From: Schlesneria sp. DSM 10557
Lineage (GTDB): Bacteria > Planctomycetota > Planctomycetia > Planctomycetales > Planctomycetaceae
Assembly: GCF_041860085.1 (NCBI RefSeq)
Contig: NZ_CP124747.1
Coordinates: 2,604,001 to 2,668,000, forward strand
DNA: 64,000 nt
Direction of reading: 5' to 3'
Numbering within the stretch: the first letter of the stretch is position 1; the number at the start of each line of letters is the position of its first letter. Shown here in pieces: positions 47,931 through 56,939 of the stretch. Below the pieces are notes generated by a model. That model saw only the letters and a list, made by a program, of their open reading frames with translations, was not told the origin of the DNA and made no database searches. The translations under genes were made by a program, and so were the position numbers.

Positions 47931-48962
47931 TCACGTCACTTTCGTCAACTCCGGCCGCTTCGCTCGGCCGGGAATACTCTGCAGGAGGATCGGTATCTTC
48001 GAGTGACGCAGCAGAGAATCTGCGACACTCGAACGCATCATCCGTGAAAGTCCTCGGTCTGCGTGAGTCGGAATCGCGATCAGATCTGTATTGTGCGACT
48101 CGGCGTAGTGCTGAATCGCCAATCGAGGATCTTCCGCACTGGTGAGGACATAGGCCTCCGCATGAATCCCATTCTGTTTCAAGCGCTCGATCGTCCAGGA
48201 GAGGTACTCTCGGGGACTTGAATGAGGAAACAGACCGGCTGTCCATTCTTCGTTCTGGACGTTCAAGAGCGTGATCGTTCCGCCATGCGTCTGCGCAGCG
48301 AAACGAGCACAATCCAGCACCGTTCTGTCCGCAACCGAACCGTCCAGAGGCAGCAGAATTCGCTTCGCTTCAGGTCCCGCAGTCAATTCGACCGGTACGG
48401 AATCCCCTTTGGTGACCAGCAGCGGAACAGACAGCCGCTGACGCAGTTGATCCACCCGGTTCTGCCACCAGAGGCGAGAAGCGAATCGTCGACGACGTGA
48501 ACCGATCACGACCAGACTGGAATCGGGCACCCCTGTCATCAAGGCATCGATCGTGTCGGGACTATCGACCAGCACGATTTCGACATCCACGTCTTCCCTG
48601 CGAGTAATCTGCCTGGCAATCCGCTCAAGATAGTCCTGGTGTTCAACCTGCGTCCGTTCATAAGCGGACGAATGCTGCCACGGCTCGAGCGCGGCGAACG
48701 GCTCGGTGTAGGCGTGTATTAGCCTCAGCGAAGCCCCCGTTCGACGGACAATTGCCAGCGCAGGGGGCAATGCATGTTCTGCGGGGGTTGAGCCGTCAAG
48801 CGGAACAACAACGGTTTGAATCGTCTCGGAACTCCGTCGTTCCGGCTCTGCCTGCCAGAGCCGCGCATCGGATTTCCCTCCGTCGGTCGGCCAAAGATGA
48901 AGGCGGTCAGAAAGACTGGTCGAGGCCGCGATCCTGCTTGAAAACTGGTCGTCGCGTTTCAT
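47931..48962 (-). CDS. Universal stress protein, two tandem domains
   Basis: A 343-residue protein with two UspA domains. The first begins IQTVVVPLDGSTPAEHAL (about residue 48) and ends SLVVIGSRRRRFASRLWW; the second begins KRILLPLDGSVADRTVL (about 208) and ends DLIAIPTHADRGLSRMMRSSVADSLLR. A short N-terminal extension precedes them. A sigma-54-type promoter candidate lies about 57-71 bases upstream of the start. It is probably expressed under starvation or oxygen limitation, as relatives are. Confidence 0.9.
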   Translation of the reverse strand: MKRDDQFSSRIAASTSLSDRLHLWPTDGGKSDARLWQAEPERRSSETIQTVVVPLDGSTPAEHALPPALAIVRRTGASLRLIHAYTEPFAALEPWQHSSAYERTQVEHQDYLERIARQITRREDVDVEIVLVDSPDTIDALMTGVPDSSLVVIGSRRRRFASRLWWQNRVDQLRQRLSVPLLVTKGDSVPVELTAGPEAKRILLPLDGSVADRTVLDCARFAAQTHGGTITLLNVQNEEWTAGLFPHSSPREYLSWTIERLKQNGIHAEAYVLTSAEDPRLAIQHYAESHNTDLIAIPTHADRGLSRMMRSSVADSLLRHSKIPILLQSIPGRAKRPELTKVT

Positions 48963-49018
48963 GTCACACTCCTCGTTTCGCTGACGGAAGTCTCGGACGA
49001 AATCAAAGAGAACTGATA

Positions 49019-49033
49019 GCTATTTGTGTGCCA
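49019..49033 (-). promoter_or_regulatory. Candidate sigma-54 (-24/-12) promoter of the Usp gene
   Basis: On the minus strand the site reads TGGCAC, ACAAA, TAGC. The consensus is TGGCAC-N5-TTGC, so only one base differs, and the critical GG and GC pairs have the correct 10-base spacing. It would start transcription about 45 bases before the Usp start codon. An NtrC-type activator, the kind needed for such promoters, is encoded about 2.3 kb away. Confidence 0.5.
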
Positions 49034-49226
49034 CCTCGGCCAAAAGGACTTTGTTCAACAGAGGGACGACAAAGCCCCCGTCAGATAAAAATCTTCCTTC
49101 TTCCAGACAGGGCCTTACCTGCCGCCGGACCATCACTCTGTGACAAGCCCCATCCACCAGCACGTAACCCTCGAAGCCGTTGTGTGCTTCTAACTGCAGG
49201 ACGTGCGCCTCCGTTGGCTGCGCCAC
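49020..49226 (-). CDS. Possible small protein of unknown function
   Basis: A 68-residue frame starting at GTG (MAQPTEAHVLQLEAHNG), same strand as and 57 bases upstream of the two-domain Usp gene. Its composition looks protein-like, but there is no clear ribosome site, no known motif, and its end overlaps a candidate sigma-54 promoter. It may be spurious. Confidence 0.3.
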   Translation of the reverse strand: MAQPTEAHVLQLEAHNGFEGYVLVDGACHRVMVRRQVRPCLEEGRFLSDGGFVVPLLNKVLLAEVAHK

Positions 49227-50135
49227 TCTGGGAATGCTTCAACTACCCGTCCTTTCCCATCTCTGGGCCTGGGTCTCTTGCCCCACCCTGCACCGATCAA
49301 GAGCCTCTTCTTCTCTCAGCGCATCGCGGCGGCATCACAGCGAATCCCGTAATCGAACAAGCTCCACTGTCCACCTCCGGCGACGGTGTCATCAACAAAG
49401 GACAGACAAATCCGGTTTCTGTAATTTCGCCAGACCGGAAACGCTTACGGGACTCAAGTCGCTGAAAACTCAGGCCCCTCATTCCTAGTTGCACAAGAGC
49501 AGCAGTCGCCGAATAAAGAGAGACCCTTCTCGTGCTGATACCGAACGAGAAGATCGGAAGCGGCATCCCAGTTGCTTTGTCTGCGTAACGTTCTGTGGCC
49601 ATCAACAACGAATGCACGATCTGGTTGCCCGGGCAAGACATCGGAAGAGCGAAGCGGCTGCTGAGTCGGCAAGTCGATGCGGATACCAGCTTCGTCGTCT
49701 CAGCAGAGCTTCGCTCTTCCATTTTTTGATTGCTCCGTTTCCGGTCAACGACTCCCCTACATCTTCCTCTGCAGAGAGAGAGACATTCCGAAACGAGGGA
49801 TCCGTCGAGCGAATTCGCCCGGCGTCTCGATCGCGCTGCGTGGTGATCTCTCGCCCCTGGCACTGCGGGATAGATCGGTACAGACCAAGTGTGGGGGTCA
49901 GCTCGTTGACCACGCGGGCTTTGCAGAAGCGGATGTCGAGCCTGCCCCCTTCATCCTGGCCCGTGAGATCGGTATCATGACAAGATCCGGAAAACCGATC
50001 TTAAAACAGACCTGCATTACCACGATTGAAAGTCGATAACTCCGCGCATTTCTGGCGGAATCAGAACATTCAGGCCGTTCGCGGTGACGATTCTGCTTTG
50101 AAGCGTGCAATTTCCGAATGGCGAGAGTATGCAGC
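49227..50135. other. Gap of about 900 bases
   Basis: Several open frames on both strands (for example 49297-49863 minus and 49489-49980 plus) overlap each other and lack family features or starts. I see no RNA gene. The promoter of the two-component pair should lie near the right end. Confidence 0.4.
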
Positions 50136-51356
50136 ATGTCCAACGAAACACGATTCGGACAATCCATTGTGCGACCCATTGATAACTACGTTTTCCGGGC
50201 GATTGCCGACTACACCTACGACTGGGAAAGCTGGCTTTCCCCCGAAGGGAAGCTGTTGTGGGTGAACGCAGCCGTCGAACGAATTACGGGTTACCACCCT
50301 GACGAATGCCTGCAGATGCCCGACTACCCGTTGTCGATGGTGGCCGAAGAAGACCGGCACAAGATCGTCGAGATGCTGAATGATGCGACGACCGAAGGAA
50401 GTCGAAACGATGTCGAGTTCCAATTGATTCATCGTGATGGATCCCGGCGCTGGGCGGCAGTCTCCTGGCAGCCGATGTACGACGATTCCCACAGGCACCT
50501 GGGGCATCGTGCCAGTGTGCGGGATATCACAGAACGACACTATCTGCGGGAAGAACTGCGACTGCACAATCAGCACCTCGAACAGCTCGTGCAGGAACGG
50601 ACGATCAAGATTGCGCAACTGGAACAGCATCGGCGCAAAATGGAAAAGCTCGCCGCGCTGGGCCAGATGGCCGCGGGGATCGCTCACGAAATCAACAATC
50701 CCCTGGCCGGAATCCGCAACGCATTCGCACTCTTCAAGGGGAACCTCTCGGGGGACGACGAAAACTACGAGTTGCTCGAACTGATCGACAGTGAGATCGA
50801 ACGGATCAGCTCCATCACGCACCAGATGTATCAGCTGTATCGCCCCAGTCAGCAGTCCCCTACCCGATTTGATTTGATTCGGGCCATCGAGAATGTGGTT
50901 CTGCTGTTGCAACCCCTCGCGTCCGAAGCCGATGTCCGCGTCGTTCTTCGCCCGCCCCCGAAAGACGCCAGCGCCGATGCCAGCGTCGATTCGAGTACGA
51001 CAGACGTGGTCCTGCGGGAAAGCGAGTTGCGGCAGATTCTGTTAAATATCGTCCGCAACGCGATTCAGGCTTCTCCTCCGCAAAGTGAAGTTGTGCTGGA
51101 AGTGTTCACGACGGACGAAAACGTGACCATCACGGTGACAGATCAGGGTGAAGGTATTTCCAGGGAAGCGACCACTCGTATCTTTGAGCCATTCTTCAGC
51201 ACAAAGACCGGAACTCGTCACGGAATGGGGCTGGGTCTGTCTGTCTCCCGCAGTCTCGCCGAGGCCATGGGGGGGAGCATCGCCGTCAAGCAAACAGGCC
51301 CTGACGGCACGACATTCCAAGTCAAACTCCCTCGCCGGATCTCCAGCCATGAATGA
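50136..51356 (+). CDS. PAS-domain sensor histidine kinase (NtrB-like)
   Basis: A 406-residue cytoplasmic sensor kinase without membrane segments. A PAS domain covers about residues 22-135 ([21 protein letters not shown], split [21 protein letters not shown]). A coiled-coil linker leads to the H-box [18 protein letters not shown] with the phosphorylated His at about 184, and the ATP-binding domain has an N-box ([11 protein letters not shown]), DQGEGIS and [11 protein letters not shown]. The next gene, its response regulator, overlaps it by 8 bases. PAS sensing of redox state or a small ligand is likely. A start at 50118 is the alternative. Confidence 0.92.
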   Translation: MSNETRFGQSIVRPIDNYVFRAIADYTYDWESWLSPEGKLLWVNAAVERITGYHPDECLQMPDYPLSMVAEEDRHKIVEMLNDATTEGSRNDVEFQLIHRDGSRRWAAVSWQPMYDDSHRHLGHRASVRDITERHYLREELRLHNQHLEQLVQERTIKIAQLEQHRRKMEKLAALGQMAAGIAHEINNPLAGIRNAFALFKGNLSGDDENYELLELIDSEIERISSITHQMYQLYRPSQQSPTRFDLIRAIENVVLLLQPLASEADVRVVLRPPPKDASADASVDSSTTDVVLRESELRQILLNIVRNAIQASPPQSEVVLEVFTTDENVTITVTDQGEGISREATTRIFEPFFSTKTGTRHGMGLGLSVSRSLAEAMGGSIAVKQTGPDGTTFQVKLPRRISSHE

Positions 51357-52755
51357 ACCATCATCCCCCAAGCGAATCCTGATTGCCGACGACGAACCGC
51401 TCTACCTGCGGACAACCGGACAGTTGCTCCGCAAAGCCGGCTTTGAATGCGAATGCGTACCGGATGCCGACGCAGCACTCGCCAAACTCGAAACCGGATC
51501 GTTTGACCTCATCCTCTCCGACCTTAACATGCCCGGCAATTTCAAACTGGAATTGCTGCGGCGTGGTCGTGCGCAGTGGCCGCATATCCCGCTGATCGTC
51601 ATCACCGGGGTCCCGTCCCTACCCACCGCAATCGAAAGTGTCCGTCTGGGGATCGTGGACTACTTACTCAAACCAGTGAAGTTTGAAGAGCTACTGGCCA
51701 GTGTGAACCGTGCCCTGAGTCATGCGACGGCACCCCCTGTCTTGAGCGAACCCGCCCTGGCAGAAGACGAGATCCCGACAGCCCGGTTCCCACAGATTAT
51801 CGGCCAGAGCCCTGCGATGCAGGAATTGCTGGAAATCGTCGATCGTGTCGCGAAAACGGATACGAACGTCGTCATCACCGGGGAAAGTGGAACCGGCAAA
51901 GAGGTGATTGCGAAAGCGATTCACCAGAACAGCCGCCGCCGGAGCTTTCACTTTCAGGTCATCGACTGTACGGCCATTCCGGAATCCCTCTTTGAGTCGG
52001 TGCTGTTTGGTCACGCCCGGGGTTCGTTCACCGGTGCGGTCAAGGATCAGGAAGGCCTGCTCAGTCGCAGCCACCGGGGGACCGCCTTCTTCGACGAGCT
52101 GGGAGAACTTCCCCTGTCCTCACAGGCAAAGCTGTTGCGAGCTGTGCAGGAGCAGGCGTTTACCCCGGTCGGCATGAGTGAACTGCGCAAGGTCGATACG
52201 CGGTACATCTGCGCCACAAACCGAAATCTGGAAGACGAAGTCGAAGCCGGTCGATTTCGACAGGATCTGTTTTACCGTCTCGGCGTCATTCATATCGAAC
52301 TGCCCCCGCTGCGCAAGCGGGGTGACGATGTTCTGCTGTTGGCCGACGCCTTCCTGACGCAGCTTCAACCCGACAATCGGCGGGTCACCGGGTACACCGA
52401 CGAAGTGCAGGAATGTTTTCGCCGTTATGAATGGCCGGGAAACATTCGCGAACTGAGAAATGTCATCGAGCGTGCTGTCACATTATCGCGCACAGACAAA
52501 ATCGAACTCACAGACCTCCCCAAACCCCTCCGCACAGCAACAACAAATTCCACGTCCCGACAAGTGTCGGATATCGCCGAAATTTCCCGCGAAGAAGCAC
52601 TCGACAATGCCGACCGCGATTACCTGACCGCCTTACTTAAAAAGCATGAAGGGAACATCTCTCAGGCGGCTCGCCAGGCAGGACTTTCCCGACAGGGGAT
52701 GCATCGGCTGCTCAGTCGACATCGCCTCGATGCGGCTGATTTCCGACAACAGTAG
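51349..52755 (+). CDS. Sigma-54-dependent response regulator (NtrC family)
   Basis: A 468-residue NtrC-type activator. The receiver domain (about 8-120) has the acidic pair in IADDEP, the phosphorylated Asp at about 58 in LSDLNMPG, and Lys in LLKPV. The AAA domain has Walker A GESGTGKE at about 178-185 and the sigma-54-contacting loop GSFTGA (usually GAFTGA; Ser is a tolerated variant). A Fis-type helix-turn-helix ends the protein ([20 protein letters not shown]). The ATG at 51349 overlaps the kinase stop. It should activate sigma-54 promoters, two of which may lie nearby. Confidence 0.94.
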   Translation: MNEPSSPKRILIADDEPLYLRTTGQLLRKAGFECECVPDADAALAKLETGSFDLILSDLNMPGNFKLELLRRGRAQWPHIPLIVITGVPSLPTAIESVRLGIVDYLLKPVKFEELLASVNRALSHATAPPVLSEPALAEDEIPTARFPQIIGQSPAMQELLEIVDRVAKTDTNVVITGESGTGKEVIAKAIHQNSRRRSFHFQVIDCTAIPESLFESVLFGHARGSFTGAVKDQEGLLSRSHRGTAFFDELGELPLSSQAKLLRAVQEQAFTPVGMSELRKVDTRYICATNRNLEDEVEAGRFRQDLFYRLGVIHIELPPLRKRGDDVLLLADAFLTQLQPDNRRVTGYTDEVQECFRRYEWPGNIRELRNVIERAVTLSRTDKIELTDLPKPLRTATTNSTSRQVSDIAEISREEALDNADRDYLTALLKKHEGNISQAARQAGLSRQGMHRLLSRHRLDAADFRQQ

Positions 52756-53009
52756 GAGAAATCGTCGTTGGCAATTGATCTCGGTACTGCTGCTTATGCT
52801 CTGTCATGATCGCAGGGTTGTGCGGTTCAGGAACGACTCGCGAAGTGACGTGCCTCTTTGATGAAGCGAGATGGCTTTGAAGTTGGCGCAGGGATCCGCG
52901 GCGACCTCCTCGGTTCGCCAATCGACCTCTGCCCTGATTCCACTGCACAGTCGACGGTTCAGACCTCCCATTCGACTCAAATGGAATTTTGGAAAATTCA
53001 TTTAAGATC

Positions 53010-53026
53010 TCGGTATCCTATTTGCA
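53010..53026 (+). promoter_or_regulatory. Candidate sigma-54 promoter of the BON-like gene
   Basis: tcGGtatcctatttGCa keeps the GG and GC pairs with 10-base spacing and a perfect -12 half (TTTGCA); the -24 half beyond GG is poor. The predicted start lies roughly 25 bases upstream of the 53063 gene. Confidence 0.35.
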
Positions 53027-53062
53027 TAATGCAGCCGCGGCGACGAGCAACCACATTCCCTG

Positions 53063-53470
53063 ATGGACATGCAAATGGAATGCAACGAGTGGAGTGAGCG
53101 AAATGATTCGCTGAACGCGTTCAGCTTGGCGTTGAAGAACGGGACCCATGGACTGATACGCGACATCGTGCTTGATCTGGCGAGCGACGGAAGTGTCATC
53201 GTGTGGGGCCGTGCCCGTAATTACTACGCCATTCAAATGGCCGTATGTACGACGAAAGACTTTGGCAACCGGCGGCACCTGTTCCCCAAAACTCGACTCC
53301 TGCTGTCCGTGGGTGAAAGTGTTGTCGATCTCGAGATCGTCCATCCTGAGTACGAAAAGCAGGATCAACCACTGCCCACTCCCCGCCCGCACCGTCGCAT
53401 ACCGATAACGATGACTGCGGCCATGACTGCCGCGATGACGGATGTCATCGGCAGCGTCGAAAGCCCCTGA
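53063..53470 (+). CDS. Small protein with BON-like domain
   Basis: A 135-residue protein. Residues 33-100 (IVLDLASDGSVIVWGRARNYYAIQMA, split IVLDLASDGSVIVWG and RARNYYAIQMA; LLLSVGESVVDLEIVHP) resemble a BON/hyperosmotic-protein fold with its conserved glycine, but the match is by eye only. There is no signal peptide. It lies 307 bases after the NtrC gene, behind a possible sigma-54 site, and an 8-bp hairpin (53504-53523) follows 34 bases after its stop. Its C-terminus is Pro/Thr/Met-rich. The start may be a few codons downstream. Confidence 0.55.
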   Translation: MDMQMECNEWSERNDSLNAFSLALKNGTHGLIRDIVLDLASDGSVIVWGRARNYYAIQMAVCTTKDFGNRRHLFPKTRLLLSVGESVVDLEIVHPEYEKQDQPLPTPRPHRRIPITMTAAMTAAMTDVIGSVESP

Positions 53471-54252
53471 AACAGTGAGGGTCGCTCCGGTTTGTTCACG
53501 CATCACGCATCCTGAGATGCGTGCGCATGCGCTCGCCATATCGCGCGTCTGTTTCGTGATCCGCAGTGGCCCTGCTCGGTGCGGGAAGCCCAACTTCAAT
53601 TGGGGCTCACAGAAGAACCTCGATTGAAATGGCCTTATTCGAACATCAGGGCCTCATCACGACCCAGATTCTCTCGCATTCGCGGGGGACGTGTCCGAAG
53701 AAATCATCACGGCCATTCGACCGTATCCAGGCGGGGGAACGCCCCACAACACCGCATTCCCTGCCTGCAGCACCGTTCCGCTTCCGCAGTAATTGACCGC
53801 ACAGCAGCAACGTTCCTTTCCAGAGTCGGCCCCAGCAACACCTCGCGCGGCCATCTCACTACCTCGGCCAGCAGGTCCAGTGGCGCATGGGGTCAGATGA
53901 ACACCAGGGAGACACTGTCACCACATGGCGACACGTCGACGCCGTTATGACTGTCTTCTTTCCAACAAAATTCGCGATTTCAGCGTTTCAAACGCTATGA
54001 GGCAGCTGTAAATGTCGGGACTTTAAGCAATCTTCATGATCGGTACGCATCGTGCATTCCTCCCTCCTGATACCAGGAGTTCGCTGAGTTTGTGATCTGC
54101 ACGGTACGACGGTGATCCAAAACGATCACGCGATCGGACAAGCACGGCTGTCGATGGAGCTTCACCACCGCCGAATGCCTGAACGAAAGCCATCACCAGA
54201 TGACTTTCAGTCGAATCGCACTGAGCGAAACTGATTTGCTGAGGAGAGGAAC
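53471..54252. other. Gene-poor gap of 780 bases
   Basis: After an 8-bp hairpin near 53504-53523 (loop ctga, no T-run) there is no convincing gene. Frames such as 53579-53950 are Arg/Ser/Thr-rich chance readings. Confidence 0.4.
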
Positions 54253-54726
54253 ATGACCACAGGAACTGCAATCAAGGTGGAATTATCTGGTGTTCACCCC
54301 CGCAGTCATCGCTGCGCCAGCGCCGTTGATGCCGCCATGATCCGGGTGCAGGGAGTCTACTCGCGCTGCAATCTGCGCGACGGAACAGTGACGCTGACCG
54401 CCAGCGACGAGGCCGCGGCCCGCAAGGCCCTCGCAGCCTTCGCCGCAGCAGGATTCTACGGTACATCCGACAACGAAGACCTTCAGGTACAGCCCTTGGC
54501 CCCGACGATGTCCGCACGGCTGACGCGCGCCCAGATCTCAGGCATCCATAACTGCTGTCCCCCCTGCTGCAACGCCATTGATGAGGCCATCAGCAGTGTC
54601 GCAGGAGTCACAGGTCATACAGCCAAACCCGGAGTAACCCGGTTTTTCGTCACAGGCGATTTTGAATCAGGTGATCTGGTCCGGGCTCTCAACGAATCCG
54701 GCTTCAGTGCGATCATTGAACCATAA
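54253..54726 (+). CDS. Tandem heavy-metal-associated (HMA)-like protein
   Basis: A 157-residue protein made of two ferredoxin-like HMA-type repeats. The first (IKVELSGVHPRSHRCASAVD, then AAGFYG) has lost the CxxC metal site, keeping a single Cys. The second (AQISGIHNCCPPCCNAIDEAI, split QISGIHNCCPPCC; then LNESGFSA) carries two Cys pairs, CCPPCC, at about residues 100-105, so it probably still binds a metal such as copper or zinc. The start at 54253 has GAGGAGAGGAAC just upstream. It is a cytoplasmic protein and may be a chaperone or sensor. Confidence 0.75.
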   Translation: MTTGTAIKVELSGVHPRSHRCASAVDAAMIRVQGVYSRCNLRDGTVTLTASDEAAARKALAAFAAAGFYGTSDNEDLQVQPLAPTMSARLTRAQISGIHNCCPPCCNAIDEAISSVAGVTGHTAKPGVTRFFVTGDFESGDLVRALNESGFSAIIEP

Positions 54727-54890
54727 GAACGACAGCAGGCATACGCTCGCTATACGAAGAATCCCCCGCCGGATGTTCCTGTGGTTGCGTGACTGACTCA
54801 GCCCAGAAACATCCCCGGTTTTTCTTATCCGGACGAGAGTAATTTTGAGCTGACATCCTGCGACCAATACGGATTGTGCGACGGGGAAAG

Positions 54891-54935
54891 CGGTGGGCCG
54901 GGGTTTGATGACGGTCATCAAATTTCGGCTCACCG
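54891..54935 (+). other. 45-base near-perfect hairpin with G-U pairs on the + strand
   Basis: Arms 54891-54912 and 54914-54935 are 22 bases each around a single base. Eighteen positions are Watson-Crick pairs and the other four are G opposite T, so in plus-strand RNA they form G-U pairs, while minus-strand RNA would have A-C mismatches. The inner core is tttgatgac/gtcatcaaa. It sits in the convergent gap between the HMA-like gene and the TRIC gene. It may end or protect the HMA transcript; no T-run follows. Confidence 0.6.
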
Positions 54936-55082
54936 CGGCCCGCCTCCCCCTGCAGTGGCCACGCCGAGCCCTGATCAGCAAGCGGACTCCCCGCAACCCG
55001 ATCGCGGGAGAAAAGAAAATCAAGTCCGACTCGCTTTGTGCGCCGTCTCACACTGGCTTCCGCAAATGCCTCCCAGCATGAG

Positions 55083-55739
55083 TTATTCTTGCTCCGAATG
55101 AGCCAACGGTCGCGGCAAATGCCATCCACGGTACAGCGACATCATCCTCAGCCAGAAGCAGAGGAGCGCTCCCGCGATCAGGAACCCACTCAAGGGCAAC
55201 TGCAACGTATGCCCGGTCGCAACCAGGACCCCTGCGGCGAGTGCCGCAACGGCATAAATATCGGCTTGAAGAACGAGAGGTGTCTCACGAACCAGCAGAT
55301 CACGCAGCATCCCTCCGCCGATCCCGGTCAGCATCCCCATGAGTGCGGCCATCATGGGATGAAGACCGAACGAGAGTGCCTTTTGAGTCCCGGTCACGGC
55401 GAACAGTGCCAGTCCGGCCGCATCAAAGACCAGCACGGGCCAGCTTCGAAGATTAATCCCCGGAGACCAGAGAAACATCACCAGGCCAGCCACGACCGAG
55501 ACGGTCACATACTTCCAGTCTCGGATGGCGGCGGGGGGAACAGCGCCAATCAAAACATCCCGGGCGATCCCCCCCGCGTTCCCCGCCGCAAAGGCGAGAA
55601 ACATCAGTCCAAACAGATCCAGCCGGCTCTTCACACCCGCCGCCGCACCACTCAGCGCGAAGACAAACGTCCCCAGCAGATCAAAAACAAACAAGAGCTG
55701 AGCAGCCAAACTACGACCTTGCAATAACGGCTCGTCCAT
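55083..55739 (-). CDS. TRIC/UPF0126 family cation channel-like membrane protein
   Basis: A 218-residue membrane protein with seven hydrophobic segments in the duplicated layout of bacterial TRIC channels (YadS/YicG type). FDLLGTFVFALSGAAAGV opens the first repeat and FDAAGLALFAVTGTQKAL the second; GNAGGIARDVLIG and GIGGGMLRDLLVRE are the matching loop motifs of the two halves. Family members pass K+ or other monovalent ions. The ATG at 55739 (MDEPLLQG) was chosen; the frame extends 14 codons. Confidence 0.9.
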   Translation of the reverse strand: MDEPLLQGRSLAAQLLFVFDLLGTFVFALSGAAAGVKSRLDLFGLMFLAFAAGNAGGIARDVLIGAVPPAAIRDWKYVTVSVVAGLVMFLWSPGINLRSWPVLVFDAAGLALFAVTGTQKALSFGLHPMMAALMGMLTGIGGGMLRDLLVRETPLVLQADIYAVAALAAGVLVATGHTLQLPLSGFLIAGALLCFWLRMMSLYRGWHLPRPLAHSEQE

Positions 55740-56010
55740 GGAGTGATTCCACCAGGCACAGCACCAGCCACTGATTTTCAATCCACACCAGCAACCCTTG
55801 TCATTTCATCACGTCTGTCAGACAGCCGCAATGACCGAACAAGGACGACAGCCCCGCGTCTACAGGGTTGCTGAATCCATCATCACTGATAGATCCGTCC
55901 ATTATTCGAACCACGGGAGCCAGTTCATCGTGTGCTTTCTCCGAGCGGGAGTCGTCGCATCCGATGACCTATCGCGATTCACTCGCAGGTAACTCCCTCC
56001 AACATTGGCA

Positions 56011-56695
56011 TTACCAGCGTGTCACGTCTCGCGCAAGATTCTGCGGACTGACGCAACTTCGCAAGCGTCGGGGTAACGGAGGTAATCCGAGTTCCACGAG
56101 AAACTTGTTGGGGGCGTTCTTCGACGTTTGGATCTCTCGTTCAATTTCAACCAGTGCGGCGTGGGTTTGTTTGAGGTCGATCTGGACCTCATCCTCGGCG
56201 TTGCTGACGTAGCGGGAGATGTTCAGATTGAAATCGTTGGCTTCAATCTCTTTCATCTTCACCCGACGCGCGTATTTCTCGATCTGTTTCGGCCGCTTCT
56301 GGTAGGTGTTAATGATCCGGGCGATATGCTCGTCCGTCGTCACGTTCTGGCGTTTCCCTTTGGAGAAATTCTCGGGGCCGCTGGCATTAATGAACAGAAC
56401 ATCGTCCGGTTTCTTGCACCGTTTAAGCACCAGGATACAGACCGGGATGCGGGTGGAGTAGAAGAGGTTGGCGGGCAGCCCGATGACCGTGTCGATATGC
56501 CCGACTTTGAGCGGCTTGGTGCAAATACGCTCCTCTGCACCCCGCGGCAATCTCGGAAGCCAGTCCGTAAGTATTTGAACCGGACGTCCTCGCCCAGCAG
56601 CTCATTCGGTTCCCAGCGGTCGTTGAAAGGTAGGTTCGCGACGACGGCAGCCGTGCGATGAGCTGTTCTTCGAGATGTCGTTCAGATGAAGTCAT
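56011..56695 (-). pseudogene. Remnant of type I restriction-modification genes (hsdM, with an hsdR-like start)
   Basis: Broken DNA methyltransferase sequence in two frames. From about 56660 to 56560 the frame reads VVANLPFNDRWEPNELLGED, then VRFKYL: the HsdM catalytic motif NPPF has become NLPF. After a shift and a loss of perhaps 50 residues, a second frame (56550 to 56011) continues with the normal HsdM C-terminal part: EERICTKPLKVGHIDTVIGL, NLFYSTRIPVCILVL, LFINAS, NFNLNISRYV-like and a C-terminal coiled coil. At the other end a start reading MTSSERHLEEQLIARL (56695) resembles the beginning of HsdR, apparently fused by deletion. The locus cannot make a working enzyme. Confidence 0.75.
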
Positions 56696-56822
56696 AGTGG
56701 CGGCCACTGTAGCCAGAAGCACTTCGGTTTGAAATCCGGAACGGGATGGAACTTCAGCCCTCCACCAGTGTTCGGACTTCTTTGTAACCGACGGGGGATT
56801 GGCGGAGCGCGGCTTTAGCAGC

Positions 56823-56939
56823 TCAGTCGTGGCTTCCACCGACACAGGGTCGTTGGAAAGCAGGATGACGTCGCTAACCGGACTCATAGCTGATCAGTCG
56901 TGGCTTCCACCGACACAGGGTCGTTGGAGAGCGGGATGA
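56823..56939. repeat. Direct duplication with 71-base period
   Basis: About 46 bases at 56823-56868 (tcagtcgtggcttccaccga at its start) recur at 56894-56939 with only a few changes. The copies are 71 bases apart. They lie next to the restriction-gene wreckage and probably reflect local duplication or strand slippage in decaying DNA. Confidence 0.75.

Noticed and set aside
53018..53599. 193-residue open frame on the minus strand
   Set aside because: Overlaps the BON-like gene, which has the more protein-like composition and a hairpin after it; this frame shows no motif.
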